Source of the DNA: Vibrio plantisponsor
GTDB taxonomy: Bacteria > Pseudomonadota > Gammaproteobacteria > Enterobacterales > Vibrionaceae
Reading direction: 5' to 3'
Assembly (NCBI RefSeq): GCF_013041605.1
Contig: NZ_JABEQC010000007.1
Location: 62,001 to 126,000 of the forward strand
Length of the DNA: 64,000 nt
The notes under the pieces are model-generated. The model did no database searches. It was not told the origin of the DNA and saw nothing but the letters and a program-made list of their open reading frames with translations. The stretch's first letter is position 1. Every line of letters starts with the position of its first letter. Position numbers and translations under genes: made by a program. This document shows positions 34,744 through 43,816 of the stretch, in pieces.

Positions 34744-36063
34744 TTATTTATAAATAAAACCATTCACAATATTTTCTAGCAATTCTTGTTTACCAGATTC
34801 TTTAACTGGGGAAATGTTATTGTCCACAGCGTATTTAGCCACTGCTTCTAAAGACATATCGCCTGCAAGGATCTTCTTACCTAGCTCTTCGTTCCAGCCT
34901 GCGTAACGTTGAGAAATAGATTTAGACAGTACGTCGTTCTCAATCATGTCTGCAGCGCGTTTTAGTGAAAGTGCCATGGTATCCATACCACCAATATGGC
35001 CGTGGAAAAGATCTTCAGCGTCGATAGATGGACGGCGTAGACGAGCATCGAAGTTAAAGCCACCTGTAGTGAAACCGCCAGCTTTCAAGATTTCGTACAT
35101 GATAAGCGTGTTTTCTTCAACGCTGTTAGGGAACTGGTCTGTATCCCAACCTAGTTGCGCGTCGCCGCGGTTAGCATCGATAGAACCAAATAGACCTAAT
35201 GAAGTCGCAGTTGCTACTTCGTGGTGGAAGCTATGTCCAGCAAGAGTGGCGTGGTTTGCTTCAATGTTCACTTTGATTTCGTTTTCAAGACCAAACTGTT
35301 TTAGGAAACCGTAAACAGTCGCAGTGTCATAGTCATATTGATGCTTAGTTGGTTCTTGAGGTTTTGGCTCAATCAAAATTGCGCCTTTGAATCCAATTTT
35401 ATGTTTGTGCTCAACAACCATCTGCATTAAACGACCAAGTTGTTTGCGCTCTTGACGTAAATCGGTATTCAGTAGTGTTTCATAACCTTCACGACCGCCC
35501 CACAATACGTAGTTTTGACCACCTAAGCGTTGTGTCGCGTTCATTGCGTTGAAGACTTGTGTTGCAGCATAAGCAAACACCTTAGGATCTGGGTTGCTAC
35601 CTGCACCTGCCATGTAGCGTGGGTGAGAGAATGCGTTCGCAGTACCCCAAAGTAGCTGCATTCCGGTTTCATTTTGTTTTTGCTCTAGTACATCAACCAT
35701 TTGTGCGAAGTTATTGATGTACTCTTTTAGGTTGTTACCTTCTGGCGCAACGTCCACATCATGGAAACAGTAGTAAGGAACGCCTAATTTTGTGAAGAAA
35801 TCGAATGCATGGTCAGCTTTAACCTTAGCCATTTCCATGTCATTTGCGCCGTTTGCCCAAGGACGGTCAAAAGTACCTGCGCCAAATACGTCACTGCCTG
35901 GCCAGCAGAAGTTGTGCCAGTAACATGCTGCGAAACGCAAATGATCTTTCATGCTTTTACCTAAGATCATTTTATCTTCGTCATAGTGTTTAAATGCTAA
36001 AGGGTTTGTTGATTCGGTCCCTTCATATTTAATTTTGTTTATATTCTTAAAAAATTCAGTCAT
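34744..36063 (-). CDS. xylA: D-xylose isomerase XylA
   Basis: From ATG 36063 ([18 protein letters not shown]) the protein is 439 residues, matching E. coli XylA (440). The frame continues 30 codons upstream but that part is not family sequence. Catalytic and metal motifs are present: [59 protein letters not shown] and [17 protein letters not shown]. It converts D-xylose to D-xylulose. It is divergent from xylFGH across a 396-bp control region, as in enterics, but is separated from xylB, which converges on it. Confidence 0.96.
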   Translation of the reverse strand: MTEFFKNINKIKYEGTESTNPLAFKHYDEDKMILGKSMKDHLRFAACYWHNFCWPGSDVFGAGTFDRPWANGANDMEMAKVKADHAFDFFTKLGVPYYCFHDVDVAPEGNNLKEYINNFAQMVDVLEQKQNETGMQLLWGTANAFSHPRYMAGAGSNPDPKVFAYAATQVFNAMNATQRLGGQNYVLWGGREGYETLLNTDLRQERKQLGRLMQMVVEHKHKIGFKGAILIEPKPQEPTKHQYDYDTATVYGFLKQFGLENEIKVNIEANHATLAGHSFHHEVATATSLGLFGSIDANRGDAQLGWDTDQFPNSVEENTLIMYEILKAGGFTTGGFNFDARLRRPSIDAEDLFHGHIGGMDTMALSLKRAADMIENDVLSKSISQRYAGWNEELGKKILAGDMSLEAVAKYAVDNNISPVKESGKQELLENIVNGFIYK

Positions 36064-36459
36064 CGTCGAGGCTCCGTTAATCATTTGACTTAAATGCAGA
36101 TTCAATATTTTATGAATTAAAGTTATTCGGCAATTATGTTTTTTTGTTTTCAATATTACCTATTTTATTAATGAGACTTTGGTCAAAAATAACCAGTTTT
36201 TTTAGATTTTGATGATTGAACTTGTCATTAAACTATTGTTTTTAAATGGTTTCATAAAGATTCATGATTCGGGGTTATGTGGTGATTTAAATCATATATT
36301 TCAATGTTGATCACATTTGAAATAAAAAACAAAAAAACATAAGAGGCAAATAAGATGAGAGAAAAGACATTTGAAACTTATTCTACATAGAATTCTGTTG
36401 TTCACTTTTAATCGTGAATAAACCCTACAAATAAATAGTGCAATACAAAGGAAAGTATA
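36064..36459. promoter_or_regulatory. Divergent xylA/xylF control region
   Basis: This 396-bp, AT-rich region separates divergent xylA and xylF, the same arrangement that carries two XylR dimer sites and a CRP site in E. coli. A CRP-like site is visible at 36281-36296, and a half-site TGATCACA near 36309. I could not assign XylR half-sites confidently; many A/T runs complicate reading. Confidence 0.55.
36281..36296. promoter_or_regulatory. Candidate CRP site in the xylA/xylF region
   Basis: GGTGA-TTTAAA-TCATA matches TGTGA-N6-TCACA at 8 of 10 positions and is nearly central between the two divergent starts. Confidence 0.5.
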
Positions 36460-37452
36460 ATGAAAAAGCTATTAATTCTTGTATGCTCCGCTCTTGTTTG
36501 TCTAAGTTCCCCTGTTTTTGCTAAGTCATTAAAAATAGGCATGGTTATCGATGATTTACGACTAGAACGCTGGCAGAAAGACCGAGATATTTTCGTCGAT
36601 AAGGCTGAAGAACTGGGCGCCAAAGTATATGTTCAGTCAGCAAACGGGAATGAGCAAACTCAGATTTCTCAAATCGAAAATATGATCTCGCGTGGTGTGG
36701 ATGTTCTGGTCATTATTCCAACCAATGGCGGAGTGTTATCGAACGTAATTAGTGATGCAAAACGCGATGGTATTAAAGTATTAGCGTATGACCGCCTAAT
36801 TAGCGATGCAGATATTGATTTCTACTTGTCATTTGACAATGAAAGAGTAGGCGAAATGCAAGCGCAAGCGATGCTGGATGCGAAACCTAAAGGTAATTAT
36901 TTCCTAATGGGTGGTGCTCCTACAGACAATAACGCGAAACTATTCCGTAAAGGTCAAATGAATATTCTTCAGCCTAAAATTGATTCAGGCGATATTAAAG
37001 TTGTCGGTGATCAATGGGTTAACTACTGGCTAGCAGAAAACGCTTTGAAAATTATGGAAAACGCTTTAACTGCAAATAACAACAAGATTGATGTTGTTGT
37101 TGCTTCAAATGATGCAACAGCTGGTGGCGCAATCCAAGCTCTAGAAGCACAAGGTTTAGCGGGAAAAGTTTCTATTTCAGGTCAAGATGCTGACCTAGCT
37201 GCTTTACGTCGAATCGTTGATGGCACTCAAACTATGACGATTTACAAACCGATTAATACACTTGCCAGCCGCGCTGCTGAAATCGCAGTGGAACTTGCGG
37301 ATGGCAAGACTCCTGCACAAAACTCTTCTCTCAGCAACGGTATGAAAGATGTACCGGCTTGGTTGTTAGATCCTGTAGCTGTTACTTCGAAAAACATTAA
37401 AACAACTGTTGTTCGAGATGGATTCCACGCTGAAAGTGAAATTTATCAATAA
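36460..37452 (+). CDS. xylF: D-xylose ABC transporter periplasmic binding protein XylF
   Basis: The 330-residue protein has a signal peptide (MKKLLILVCSALVCLSSPVF then A, before KSLKIGM). XylF features are MVIDDLRLERWQKDRDIFV, VLVIIPTNGGVLSNVISDAK, DRLISDADIDFYLSFDNERV, ASNDATAGGAIQALEAQG and SISGQDADLAALRRIVDGTQ. It binds free D-xylose in the periplasm for XylGH. The ATG at 36460 follows AAGGAAAG. A terminator-like hairpin follows before xylG, which would keep XylF more abundant than XylG and XylH. Confidence 0.95.
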   Translation: MKKLLILVCSALVCLSSPVFAKSLKIGMVIDDLRLERWQKDRDIFVDKAEELGAKVYVQSANGNEQTQISQIENMISRGVDVLVIIPTNGGVLSNVISDAKRDGIKVLAYDRLISDADIDFYLSFDNERVGEMQAQAMLDAKPKGNYFLMGGAPTDNNAKLFRKGQMNILQPKIDSGDIKVVGDQWVNYWLAENALKIMENALTANNNKIDVVVASNDATAGGAIQALEAQGLAGKVSISGQDADLAALRRIVDGTQTMTIYKPINTLASRAAEIAVELADGKTPAQNSSLSNGMKDVPAWLLDPVAVTSKNIKTTVVRDGFHAESEIYQ

Positions 37453-37462
37453 TAGTAATAAA

Positions 37463-37495
37463 AGCGTTAAGAGATTCTCTTAACGCTATTTTTAT
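37463..37495 (+). terminator. Intercistronic attenuator between xylF and xylG
   Basis: AGCGTTAAGAG (37463-37473), loop ATT and CTCTTAACGCT (37477-37487) form a perfect 11-bp stem followed by ATTTTTATT. Partial termination here would lower xylGH relative to xylF. Confidence 0.8.
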
Positions 37496-37509
37496 TGGGA
37501 GTGACAACT

Positions 37510-39033
37510 ATGTCTTCTTTATTAGAAATGCGAAATATCGTTAAGTGCTTTGGCCCAGTAAGAGCGCTTGACGGTATTAGTATTAGTCTTAATAAAGGTG
37601 AAGTTTTATCCTTGTGCGGTGAGAATGGTTCGGGTAAATCGACCTTAATGAAAGTCTTATGCGGTATCTATCCTCATGGCGATTATGAAGGCGAAATTAT
37701 ATATAACGGAAAAGTGATTGAACCCAAAAACATATCTGATACGGAAAGTATTGGCATCGCAATTATTCACCAAGAACTCACCTTAGTTAAAGAGCTGAGC
37801 ATTTTAGAAAATTTATTTCTTGGCTCAGAAATTTGCACGCGCGGAATATTAAATCACGAGTTAATGCATTACGAGGCAAAACTATTATTAGAAAAGGTTA
37901 ATTTGCCTGTATCACCGGAAACAAAAGTTGGGGATTTGGGGGTAGGTCAACAGCAGTTGGTAGAGATTGCCAAGGCGATGTCCAAGAATGCCAAGTTATT
38001 AGTGCTTGATGAGCCAACAGCGCCATTAACCGAATCGGAAACAGAAATTTTACTTAATCTTGTAAAAGAACTCAGAGAGTCTGGTGTGAGTTGTATCTAT
38101 ATCTCTCACAAGCTTGGTGAAGTGAAAGAGATCTCTGACCATATCTGTATCATCCGCGATGGGGTGCATATCGGTACTAAACAAACAAGCGATATGACAA
38201 CTGACGACATCATAACCATGATGGTTGGCAGGGAAATGAAGCAACTGTTTCCAAGAGAAGAGCACGACATTGGTGACGTTGTACTTGAAGTCAAAAATGT
38301 GAACGCTTGGGACAAATCAAATTCCGCTATTCCAAAAGTAAAAAATGCGAGTTTCCAATTACGTAAAGGTGAAATCCTCGGTATTTCAGGGCTGGTGGGT
38401 GCAGGTCGCACTGAGTTAATGGAGTGCTTGTACGGCAGTTATCTTGGAAGAAACGAAGGCCAATATTTCCTGCATGGAAAGAAAATAGAGATAAACAGCA
38501 GTAAGGATGCCTTGGATTTTGGTATCGCGATGGTGCCTGAAGATCGCAAGAGAAATGGCATAGTGCCGATTATGTCTGTTGGGCAAAACATGTCTCTGTC
38601 TGCCCTCGATTCATTATCAAAATACGGTGTGTTAAATGACACGCTCGAAGCAAACATTATCAAAGAAAACATCAAACAGCTTACCGTCAAAACGCCTAAT
38701 GCTGAGCTAGCAATTAAGAATCTCTCGGGTGGTAACCAGCAGAAAGCCATACTGGCAAGATTTCTAATGGTTAATCCAAGCATCTTAATTTTGGATGAGC
38801 CAACACGGGGTATTGATGTTGGAGCGAAATACGAAATTTATAAGCTGATGTTTAAATTAGTTAAACAAGGCATAAGCATCATCATGGTTTCCTCCGAATT
38901 ACCTGAAGTGCTGGGCATTAGTGACCGTGTACTGGTAATGCACGAAGGTGCCATTAAAGGTGATTTGATTAACCAAGATCTGACTCAAGAAATCATTATG
39001 GATTGTGCATTATCAGAAGGAGTAACCGCGTGA
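37510..39033 (+). CDS. xylG: D-xylose ABC transporter ATP-binding protein XylG
   Basis: From ATG 37510 ([26 protein letters not shown] upstream) the protein is 507 residues, close to E. coli XylG (513). It has two fused ABC cassettes. The first has Walker [10 protein letters not shown], a diverged signature [13 protein letters not shown] and Walker [12 protein letters not shown]. The second has a degenerate P-loop GLVGAGRTE, signature [13 protein letters not shown] and [18 protein letters not shown]. This two-cassette plan is typical of CUT2 sugar importers. Its stop overlaps the xylH start by one base. Confidence 0.95.
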   Translation: MSSLLEMRNIVKCFGPVRALDGISISLNKGEVLSLCGENGSGKSTLMKVLCGIYPHGDYEGEIIYNGKVIEPKNISDTESIGIAIIHQELTLVKELSILENLFLGSEICTRGILNHELMHYEAKLLLEKVNLPVSPETKVGDLGVGQQQLVEIAKAMSKNAKLLVLDEPTAPLTESETEILLNLVKELRESGVSCIYISHKLGEVKEISDHICIIRDGVHIGTKQTSDMTTDDIITMMVGREMKQLFPREEHDIGDVVLEVKNVNAWDKSNSAIPKVKNASFQLRKGEILGISGLVGAGRTELMECLYGSYLGRNEGQYFLHGKKIEINSSKDALDFGIAMVPEDRKRNGIVPIMSVGQNMSLSALDSLSKYGVLNDTLEANIIKENIKQLTVKTPNAELAIKNLSGGNQQKAILARFLMVNPSILILDEPTRGIDVGAKYEIYKLMFKLVKQGISIIMVSSELPEVLGISDRVLVMHEGAIKGDLINQDLTQEIIMDCALSEGVTA

Positions 39034-40205
39034 TGGAACAATCAACAGAATTAACTAAAGACTCCAACGCTAGCCTGCTAAGTCGATTAAAAGGCGGCAA
39101 CTTTCAGATGCTGGTGATGGCATTAGCTATCGTATTTATCATGATCTTTTTCAGCATCATGACTGATTGGAGCTACTTAACGCCGCGAAACATTTCCAAC
39201 CTGTTCAGACAAACTGCGATCACCGGAATACTGGCGATAGGCATGGTCTTTGTCATTATCAGTGGCGAAATTGACCTTTCGGTCGGTTCAATGATGGGCT
39301 TACTTGGTGGATTGGCTGCGATTCTCGATGTCTGGTTTGGTTTGCCACTGCCTGTGACCATTATTATTACACTTTGCTCAGGTTTAATTCTGGGCGCTTG
39401 GAATGGCTGGTGGGTGGCATACCGCAAAGTACCTTCTTTCATCGTAACCTTAGCCGGATATCTTGCTTTTAGGGGTATCTTAATCGGTATTACAAACGGT
39501 ACGACAGTGGCACCGATTTCTGAAGTGATGGGCGTGATCGGTCAAAGCTATTTGCCAAACATGTTGAGTATTATTGCCGGCGTTTGCTGCTTATCGGTTT
39601 ACTTTGGTTGGCAGAAAAAACGCAATGTTATGCGTAAGAAGTACGAATTGTCTGTGCCTTCAATGCAAGTATCTCTGGTCAAAAACACATTAATTGGTCT
39701 TGGTGTGCTTTCCGTTATCTTTATTCTTAATGAATACCGCGGCGTACCTACACCAGTGTTATTGCTGACTTTCTTTGTTCTTGTTGGTTCTTTCATTGCA
39801 ACGAAATCGAGATTCGGTCGTCGCATTTACGCTATTGGTGGAAACATTGAAGCGAGCCGTTTATCTGGCATTAATGTTGAACGTACCAAACTGTTGGTTT
39901 ACGCGATGAACGGTTTCTTAGTCGCAGTTGCTGGGTTGGTTTTGAGTTCTCGTTTAGGCGCAGGTTCACCTTCAGCAGGTAACATCGCTGAGTTAGATGC
40001 TATCGCAGCTTGTGTTATCGGCGGTACTAGTATGGCTGGTGGTGTGGGCACTGTGTTTGGTGCGGTTATCGGTGCGTTTATCATGGCTTCACTCGATAAC
40101 GGTATGAGCATGATGGATGTTCCGACATTCTGGCAATACATTGTTAAAGGTGGTGTGTTGCTGCTCGCGGTCTGGATGGACAGCGCAATGAAGAAACAAC
40201 GTTAA
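39033..40205 (+). CDS. xylH: D-xylose ABC transporter permease XylH
   Basis: From ATG 39033 (AGAAGGAG upstream) the protein is 390 residues (E. coli XylH 393). It is a BPD_transp_2 permease with about ten membrane spans. Motifs include [58 protein letters not shown] and [20 protein letters not shown]. It forms the D-xylose channel with XylG. In E. coli xylR follows xylH; here xylR lies about 6 kb upstream on the other strand. Confidence 0.95.
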   Translation: MEQSTELTKDSNASLLSRLKGGNFQMLVMALAIVFIMIFFSIMTDWSYLTPRNISNLFRQTAITGILAIGMVFVIISGEIDLSVGSMMGLLGGLAAILDVWFGLPLPVTIIITLCSGLILGAWNGWWVAYRKVPSFIVTLAGYLAFRGILIGITNGTTVAPISEVMGVIGQSYLPNMLSIIAGVCCLSVYFGWQKKRNVMRKKYELSVPSMQVSLVKNTLIGLGVLSVIFILNEYRGVPTPVLLLTFFVLVGSFIATKSRFGRRIYAIGGNIEASRLSGINVERTKLLVYAMNGFLVAVAGLVLSSRLGAGSPSAGNIAELDAIAACVIGGTSMAGGVGTVFGAVIGAFIMASLDNGMSMMDVPTFWQYIVKGGVLLLAVWMDSAMKKQR

Positions 40206-40222
40206 GATATTTTAATAATAAA

Positions 40223-40256
40223 AGCAGTCTCCCCCCCCCAATCAGGGACTGCTGCT
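40223..40256 (+). terminator. Hairpin with a nine-C tract after xylH
   Basis: AGCAGT (40223-40228) pairs with ACTGCT (40248-40253) and CCC with GGG inside. The loop contains nine consecutive C (40231-40239). No T run follows; the better terminator is the next hairpin. Confidence 0.4.
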
Positions 40257-40289
40257 CCTGACATGATTAACTTTTCCTAAGATATGGAT

Positions 40290-40318
40290 CACCACTGTGT
40301 AACGCAGTGGTGTTTTTT
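40290..40318 (+). terminator. Intrinsic terminator of the xylFGH operon
   Basis: CACCACTG (40290-40297), loop TGTAACG and CAGTGGTG (40305-40312) form an 8-bp stem followed by TTTTTT. Confidence 0.85.
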
Positions 40319-40384
40319 AATTATCAGATCAACAGTGAACTCACGCTCAACATTCTTCTTACATGTTTTCCGCTGCTGGCTGAT

Positions 40385-40756
40385 TTAGCTTTCTGCCAGT
40401 TTTGCATCATAGTTCTCTTGAGCGGTGATCACGGCATCCATGTTTTTCTCTGCCCAGTGGGCAAGTGCTGCGACAGCTTCGGTGAGTGTGCCGCCCAATG
40501 GGGTCAATGCATATTCAACCGTAACTGGAACCGTTGGGAAGACAGTTCTTGTGACTAATCCATCTCGCTCTAATTTCTTCAACGTTTGCGATAGCACCTT
40601 TTGCGATATGCCTTTGATATCTCTCTTTATGTGATTAAACCGAACTGGCTCATGGCTCAGTTTATCTAAGATGAGCATTGCCCATTTGTCCGCAATGCGG
40701 TCCAAAACTGCTCGCGTCGGGCAGCGGTTTTCATAAACGTCATACGCAAAATCCAC
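40385..40756 (-). CDS. HxlR-family transcriptional regulator with conserved N-terminal Cys
   Basis: The 123-residue protein starts at GTG 40756 with AGAGGATAA upstream. HxlR winged-helix pattern: CPTRAVLDRIADKWAMLILD, FNHIKRDIKGISQKVLSQTL, KKLERDGLVTRTVFP, VEYALTPLGGTL. The Cys at position 12 (ENRCPTR) is where YodB/HypR-type regulators sense quinones or disulfide stress. It is divergent from an NmrA-like oxidoreductase gene, like the E. coli ytfH-ytfG pair, and probably represses it until oxidised. Confidence 0.88.
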   Translation of the reverse strand: MDFAYDVYENRCPTRAVLDRIADKWAMLILDKLSHEPVRFNHIKRDIKGISQKVLSQTLKKLERDGLVTRTVFPTVPVTVEYALTPLGGTLTEAVAALAHWAEKNMDAVITAQENYDAKLAES

Positions 40757-40880
40757 GATTTATCCTCTATGCTCAAATCACAGGATGGTTACTTCAAAGT
40801 TACCTTGTTACCCAAAAGTGCCTTCTTCACAACTCGGTTTGAAGAGTATAGATTAATCAGCAAGTATCCTTCAACCACAT

Positions 40881-40897
40881 AGTATCTTAAATATACT
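40881..40897. promoter_or_regulatory. Inverted repeat, candidate HxlR operator
   Basis: AGTAT (40881-40885) and ATACT (40893-40897), separated by seven bases, lie just before the NmrA-like start at 40911. Three GTTAC repeats (40788, 40799, 40807) lie further upstream. Either could be the regulator site. Confidence 0.4.
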
Positions 40898-40910
40898 TAG
40901 GAGATTAGAA

Positions 40911-41744
40911 ATGAGTAAAGTATTGGTCTTAGGCGCATCCGGTAATGTTGGTCGCCCTTTAGTAGACGCATTATTGGCAAAAGGTGAGCAAGTGAAAGCT
41001 GCGTCACGCAGTGGAAAATCGTTCGGAGCAGCAGAGGGTGTGGTGTTTGATTACACTGATCCTTCAACATTTGAGCCAGCCTTTGACGGTGTTGACCGCG
41101 CATACGTCATGCTTGCGGGCGGTTATGTGGAATCTAAAGCACTGTTAATTCCAGTCATCGAAGCTGCGGCAGCGCGCAATGTTAAAGTGGTTTTCCAAAG
41201 TGTGTTAGGCGTGGATGCTGATGATTCTATTCCATATCGTCAGGTTGAAATTGCATTAGAAAACTCAGGTGTTCCTTACGTTATTCTTCGTCCGAACTGG
41301 TTTTCAGCTAACTTCCATACGTACTGGAAAGCGGGTATTGACCAAGGTGTGATTGCCGTTCCAGCAGCAGAGGGCAAGTCGAGCTTTATTGATGTGCGTG
41401 ATATCGCTGAAAGTGCAGCGGCCGTTTTGACCACAGATAAATTCGACAATCAAGCGTTCAATCTAACTGGGCCAGAAGCTTTCAGCTATGCAGAAGCAGC
41501 AGCTAAAATCAGTGCCGCGTTAGGTAAGCCTGTGCACTATCAAGCTATGGAAGATGGCGCGTTTTGCGACATGCTGAAAGGGGTTGGTGTACCAGCGGAT
41601 TACGCAGAATTTTTGACTTCGATTTTCTATCCGGTTCGCGAAGGTTGGACTGCGGGCGTAAGCGAGGCGGTACAAGTGTTAACTGGTAAGCCAGCGCGTA
41701 GTTTAGACACCTATATCAAAGATCATTTGGCGGATCTTGCTTAA
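40911..41744 (+). CDS. NmrA-like atypical SDR, probable NAD(P)H-dependent quinone oxidoreductase (QorB/YtfG type)
   Basis: The 277-residue protein begins with a Rossmann nucleotide-binding motif, VLVLGASGNVGRPLVDAL, followed by RSGKS, which resembles an NADPH phosphate contact. Other family features are VVFQSVLGVDADDSIPYRQV and VPYVILRPNWFSANF. There is no YxxxK SDR catalytic pair. The ATG at 40911 follows AGGAGATT. Divergence from an HxlR regulator supports a role in quinone or electrophile reduction. The exact substrate is unknown. Confidence 0.82.
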   Translation: MSKVLVLGASGNVGRPLVDALLAKGEQVKAASRSGKSFGAAEGVVFDYTDPSTFEPAFDGVDRAYVMLAGGYVESKALLIPVIEAAAARNVKVVFQSVLGVDADDSIPYRQVEIALENSGVPYVILRPNWFSANFHTYWKAGIDQGVIAVPAAEGKSSFIDVRDIAESAAAVLTTDKFDNQAFNLTGPEAFSYAEAAAKISAALGKPVHYQAMEDGAFCDMLKGVGVPADYAEFLTSIFYPVREGWTAGVSEAVQVLTGKPARSLDTYIKDHLADLA

Positions 41745-41758
41745 TACTCTGCAATTAG

Positions 41759-41800
41759 AAGCCGTCGCCATCTATATTGTTGGCGACGGCTTTCTATTTT
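41759..41800 (+). terminator. Intrinsic terminator of the NmrA-like gene
   Basis: AAGCCGTCGCCA (41759-41770) pairs perfectly with TGGCGACGGCTT (41781-41792), followed by TCTATTTT. It lies between convergent genes. Confidence 0.85.
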
Positions 41801-41809
41801 GGGGCTAGA

Positions 41810-42346
41810 TTAGTCGGCGTAGCCAGAGCCGATTGCTCTGAATGGCATTTTCAATCCTAACTCTGGTACTTGATTACCAACCCAAGCCGGAAATGTATTG
41901 CTGTTTGGGCCTGGGAAAAGTGTGTATTCATTTGCCCAAGGATAGAGGGTTACGACGTGCTGAATTCTAGGGATGAGTAACTCTGCTTTTTCACCCTGAA
42001 GAGAAAGAATTTTCTCTGGGCGAGCTCCATACCAATAGCGATCTGGGGTGTCTGTTTTATATTCATTCAACGCTGGTTTCCGCCAGCCAACCACTTCATA
42101 AACCGTATATTTATTCGCGTTTTGAGGCTTTACTGCAAGCCATGAATGAACGGCAAACCAACCGCGCCAACTGTATGCGTCGGCCGCATAAAACTCAATT
42201 ACAGCTTCACTGACTTCGTTGGGATTAGGGGCAATACCTGCTGGCTCTCGGCTAGCTGAACGCCAATCTTTATCGGTACAGCCAATAAGCGAAAGACCTG
42301 CTAGTAGGGAAGTGAAGAGGGCGAAACTTGTTCGTTTAAGTTTCAT
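41810..42346 (-). CDS. DUF3750 family lipoprotein
   Basis: From ATG 42346 (AAGGAGGATG upstream) the protein is 178 residues. It has a lipoprotein signal with lipobox LIGC (Cys at about 22). The DUF3750 core is clear: YSWRGWFAVHSWLAVKP, YTVYEVVGWRKPALNEYKT, PDRYWYGARPEKILSLQGE and FPGPNSNTFPAWVGNQVPEL. The family has no assigned function; the W/Y-rich core and PNSNTF motif recall papain-like LRAT/NlpC folds, which is speculation. It stands as a single gene. Confidence 0.82.
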   Translation of the reverse strand: MKLKRTSFALFTSLLAGLSLIGCTDKDWRSASREPAGIAPNPNEVSEAVIEFYAADAYSWRGWFAVHSWLAVKPQNANKYTVYEVVGWRKPALNEYKTDTPDRYWYGARPEKILSLQGEKAELLIPRIQHVVTLYPWANEYTLFPGPNSNTFPAWVGNQVPELGLKMPFRAIGSGYAD

Positions 42347-42387
42347 GTCATCCTCCTTGATTAACATTACTGTTTTAAATGAAGAAA

Positions 42388-42413
42388 TCAGACTCGGGAA
42401 ACCCCGTATCTGA
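42388..42413 (-). terminator. Hairpin downstream of the YqhD-like gene
   Basis: TCAGA and CGGG (42388-42398) pair with CCCG and TCTGA (42403-42413) around an internal mismatch. On the minus strand it is followed by TTTCTTC. A moderate terminator for the dehydrogenase gene. Confidence 0.5.
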
Positions 42414-42446
42414 CCCTTTATTCTTTAACTTACAATCAGCAAAGTA

Positions 42447-43616
42447 TTAGTAACACTCTTCCAGAATGTTAAGTACTTCTTCTGTTGTCAGTTTTTTGTA
42501 GCCATTACCTAGAATAACGGTAGATTCTGCGATTTTTGGCAGCATCTCTTTGGTTGCACCGAGTTCTTCAAGTGACGTTACGATGCCACACTCTTTTGTG
42601 AATGCTTCTAATGCATCAATACCTTCAAGTGCGATTTGCTCTTTGGTTTTGCCTTCTGCTGAAACACCCCAAACCTGAGTTGCGTAACGTACAAACTTAT
42701 CCAAACCAAATTTGTAGATTAAGCGATAGTAAGGCAGAGAAACCGCCGCCAGACCCATACCATGTGCACAGTCAGTGTAAGCACCTAACTGGTGTTCAAT
42801 CATATGAACTTGCCAGTCTTGAGTCTTAGAAAGACCTGTTACTGTATTGAGTGCCAAGGTTGCGTTCCACATGATGTTACTGCGAGCTTCGTAATCCTGA
42901 GGATTTTTAAGTGCAACACGTAGGTTATCGATAGAAGACTTCAGCAAGCTTTCGATGACGTAGTCGGTGGTGTTTGCACCTTGGTCAGAGAAGTACTGCT
43001 CCATTAGGTGCGACATTGTATCGAATACGCCACTCACCATTTGGTATTCAGAAACCGTGAAGGTGTACTCTGGGTTCAAAATAGAAAACTTAGGATATGC
43101 GATAGGTGGGAATACGCGACCCGCTTTGGTTTTGCTCTCTTCGTGCGTAATAACCGAACCACCATTCATTTCTGAACCAGTACCTACCATAGTCAGAATT
43201 GAAGCAACAGGAACGACTTCGTTAGAAACGTCTTGCCACTCAATCCAGTATTTTTGGAACGGGTCTTGGTCAGTACAGTATGCCGCGACTGAAATGCCTT
43301 TTGCACAGTCAACTACTGAGCCGCCACCTACTGCCAGAATCAGGTCAACCTTGTGTTCACGCACAAGCTCAACACCCTCCATCATTTTGCTGTAAGTTGG
43401 GTTTGGCATAACACCAGAAAGCTCAACAACTTTCTTACCTGCGGCATTCAGGCTTGCGATAACTTTGTCATACAAACCGTTTGATTTGATCGCATTACGA
43501 CCATAAACCAGCATAACAGTGTCGCCGAACTTCGGCAGTTCGCTGTCTAATTTCGCCAGTGAGTCTTTACCAAAATGAATGGTTGTTGGGTTGTAGTAAG
43601 AGAAATCTAATTGCAT
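42447..43616 (-). CDS. Iron-containing alcohol dehydrogenase / aldehyde reductase, YqhD-like
   Basis: From ATG 43616 (MQLDFSYYNPTTIHFGKD; AAGAAGGG upstream) the protein is 389 residues. The N-terminal nucleotide domain has AVGGGSVVDCAKGISVAA. Metal-ligand regions are VVGVFDTMSHLMEQYF-like (VSGVFDTMSHLMEQYF) and DWQVHMIEHQLGAYTDCAHG with several His. It is closest in pattern to YqhD/butanol dehydrogenase, NADPH-dependent reducers of short-chain and lipid-peroxidation aldehydes. An AraC-family gene with the YqhC domain plan lies directly upstream, matching the yqhC-yqhD pair. Electrophile stress response is the likely role. Confidence 0.9.
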   Translation of the reverse strand: MQLDFSYYNPTTIHFGKDSLAKLDSELPKFGDTVMLVYGRNAIKSNGLYDKVIASLNAAGKKVVELSGVMPNPTYSKMMEGVELVREHKVDLILAVGGGSVVDCAKGISVAAYCTDQDPFQKYWIEWQDVSNEVVPVASILTMVGTGSEMNGGSVITHEESKTKAGRVFPPIAYPKFSILNPEYTFTVSEYQMVSGVFDTMSHLMEQYFSDQGANTTDYVIESLLKSSIDNLRVALKNPQDYEARSNIMWNATLALNTVTGLSKTQDWQVHMIEHQLGAYTDCAHGMGLAAVSLPYYRLIYKFGLDKFVRYATQVWGVSAEGKTKEQIALEGIDALEAFTKECGIVTSLEELGATKEMLPKIAESTVILGNGYKKLTTEEVLNILEECY

Positions 43617-43816
43617 TGTCACACCCTTCTTGAGAGTTACAGTTTGCGTGTCGGCAAAGCCTGGCGCGAACCGAGTTATACATCCACATTTCAAAAGCAG
43701 ATGACGTTTAGTATAAGAGATATTCTATATACAGAACGGTTACCTATGAATGTCAGATCCTCTCTTTGTTTTGCCTATTCTTCCAAAAATGAGCTCCACA
43801 GAAGAAATTATTGGCG

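Noticed and set aside
36064..36153. N-terminal extension of XylA by 30 residues
   Set aside because: Family length and the conserved start [11 protein letters not shown] point to ATG 36063, which has GGAG upstream.
42967..43395. 142-codon open frame antisense to the YqhD-like gene
   Set aside because: Reverse-strand shadow; the minus-strand gene has full family motifs.
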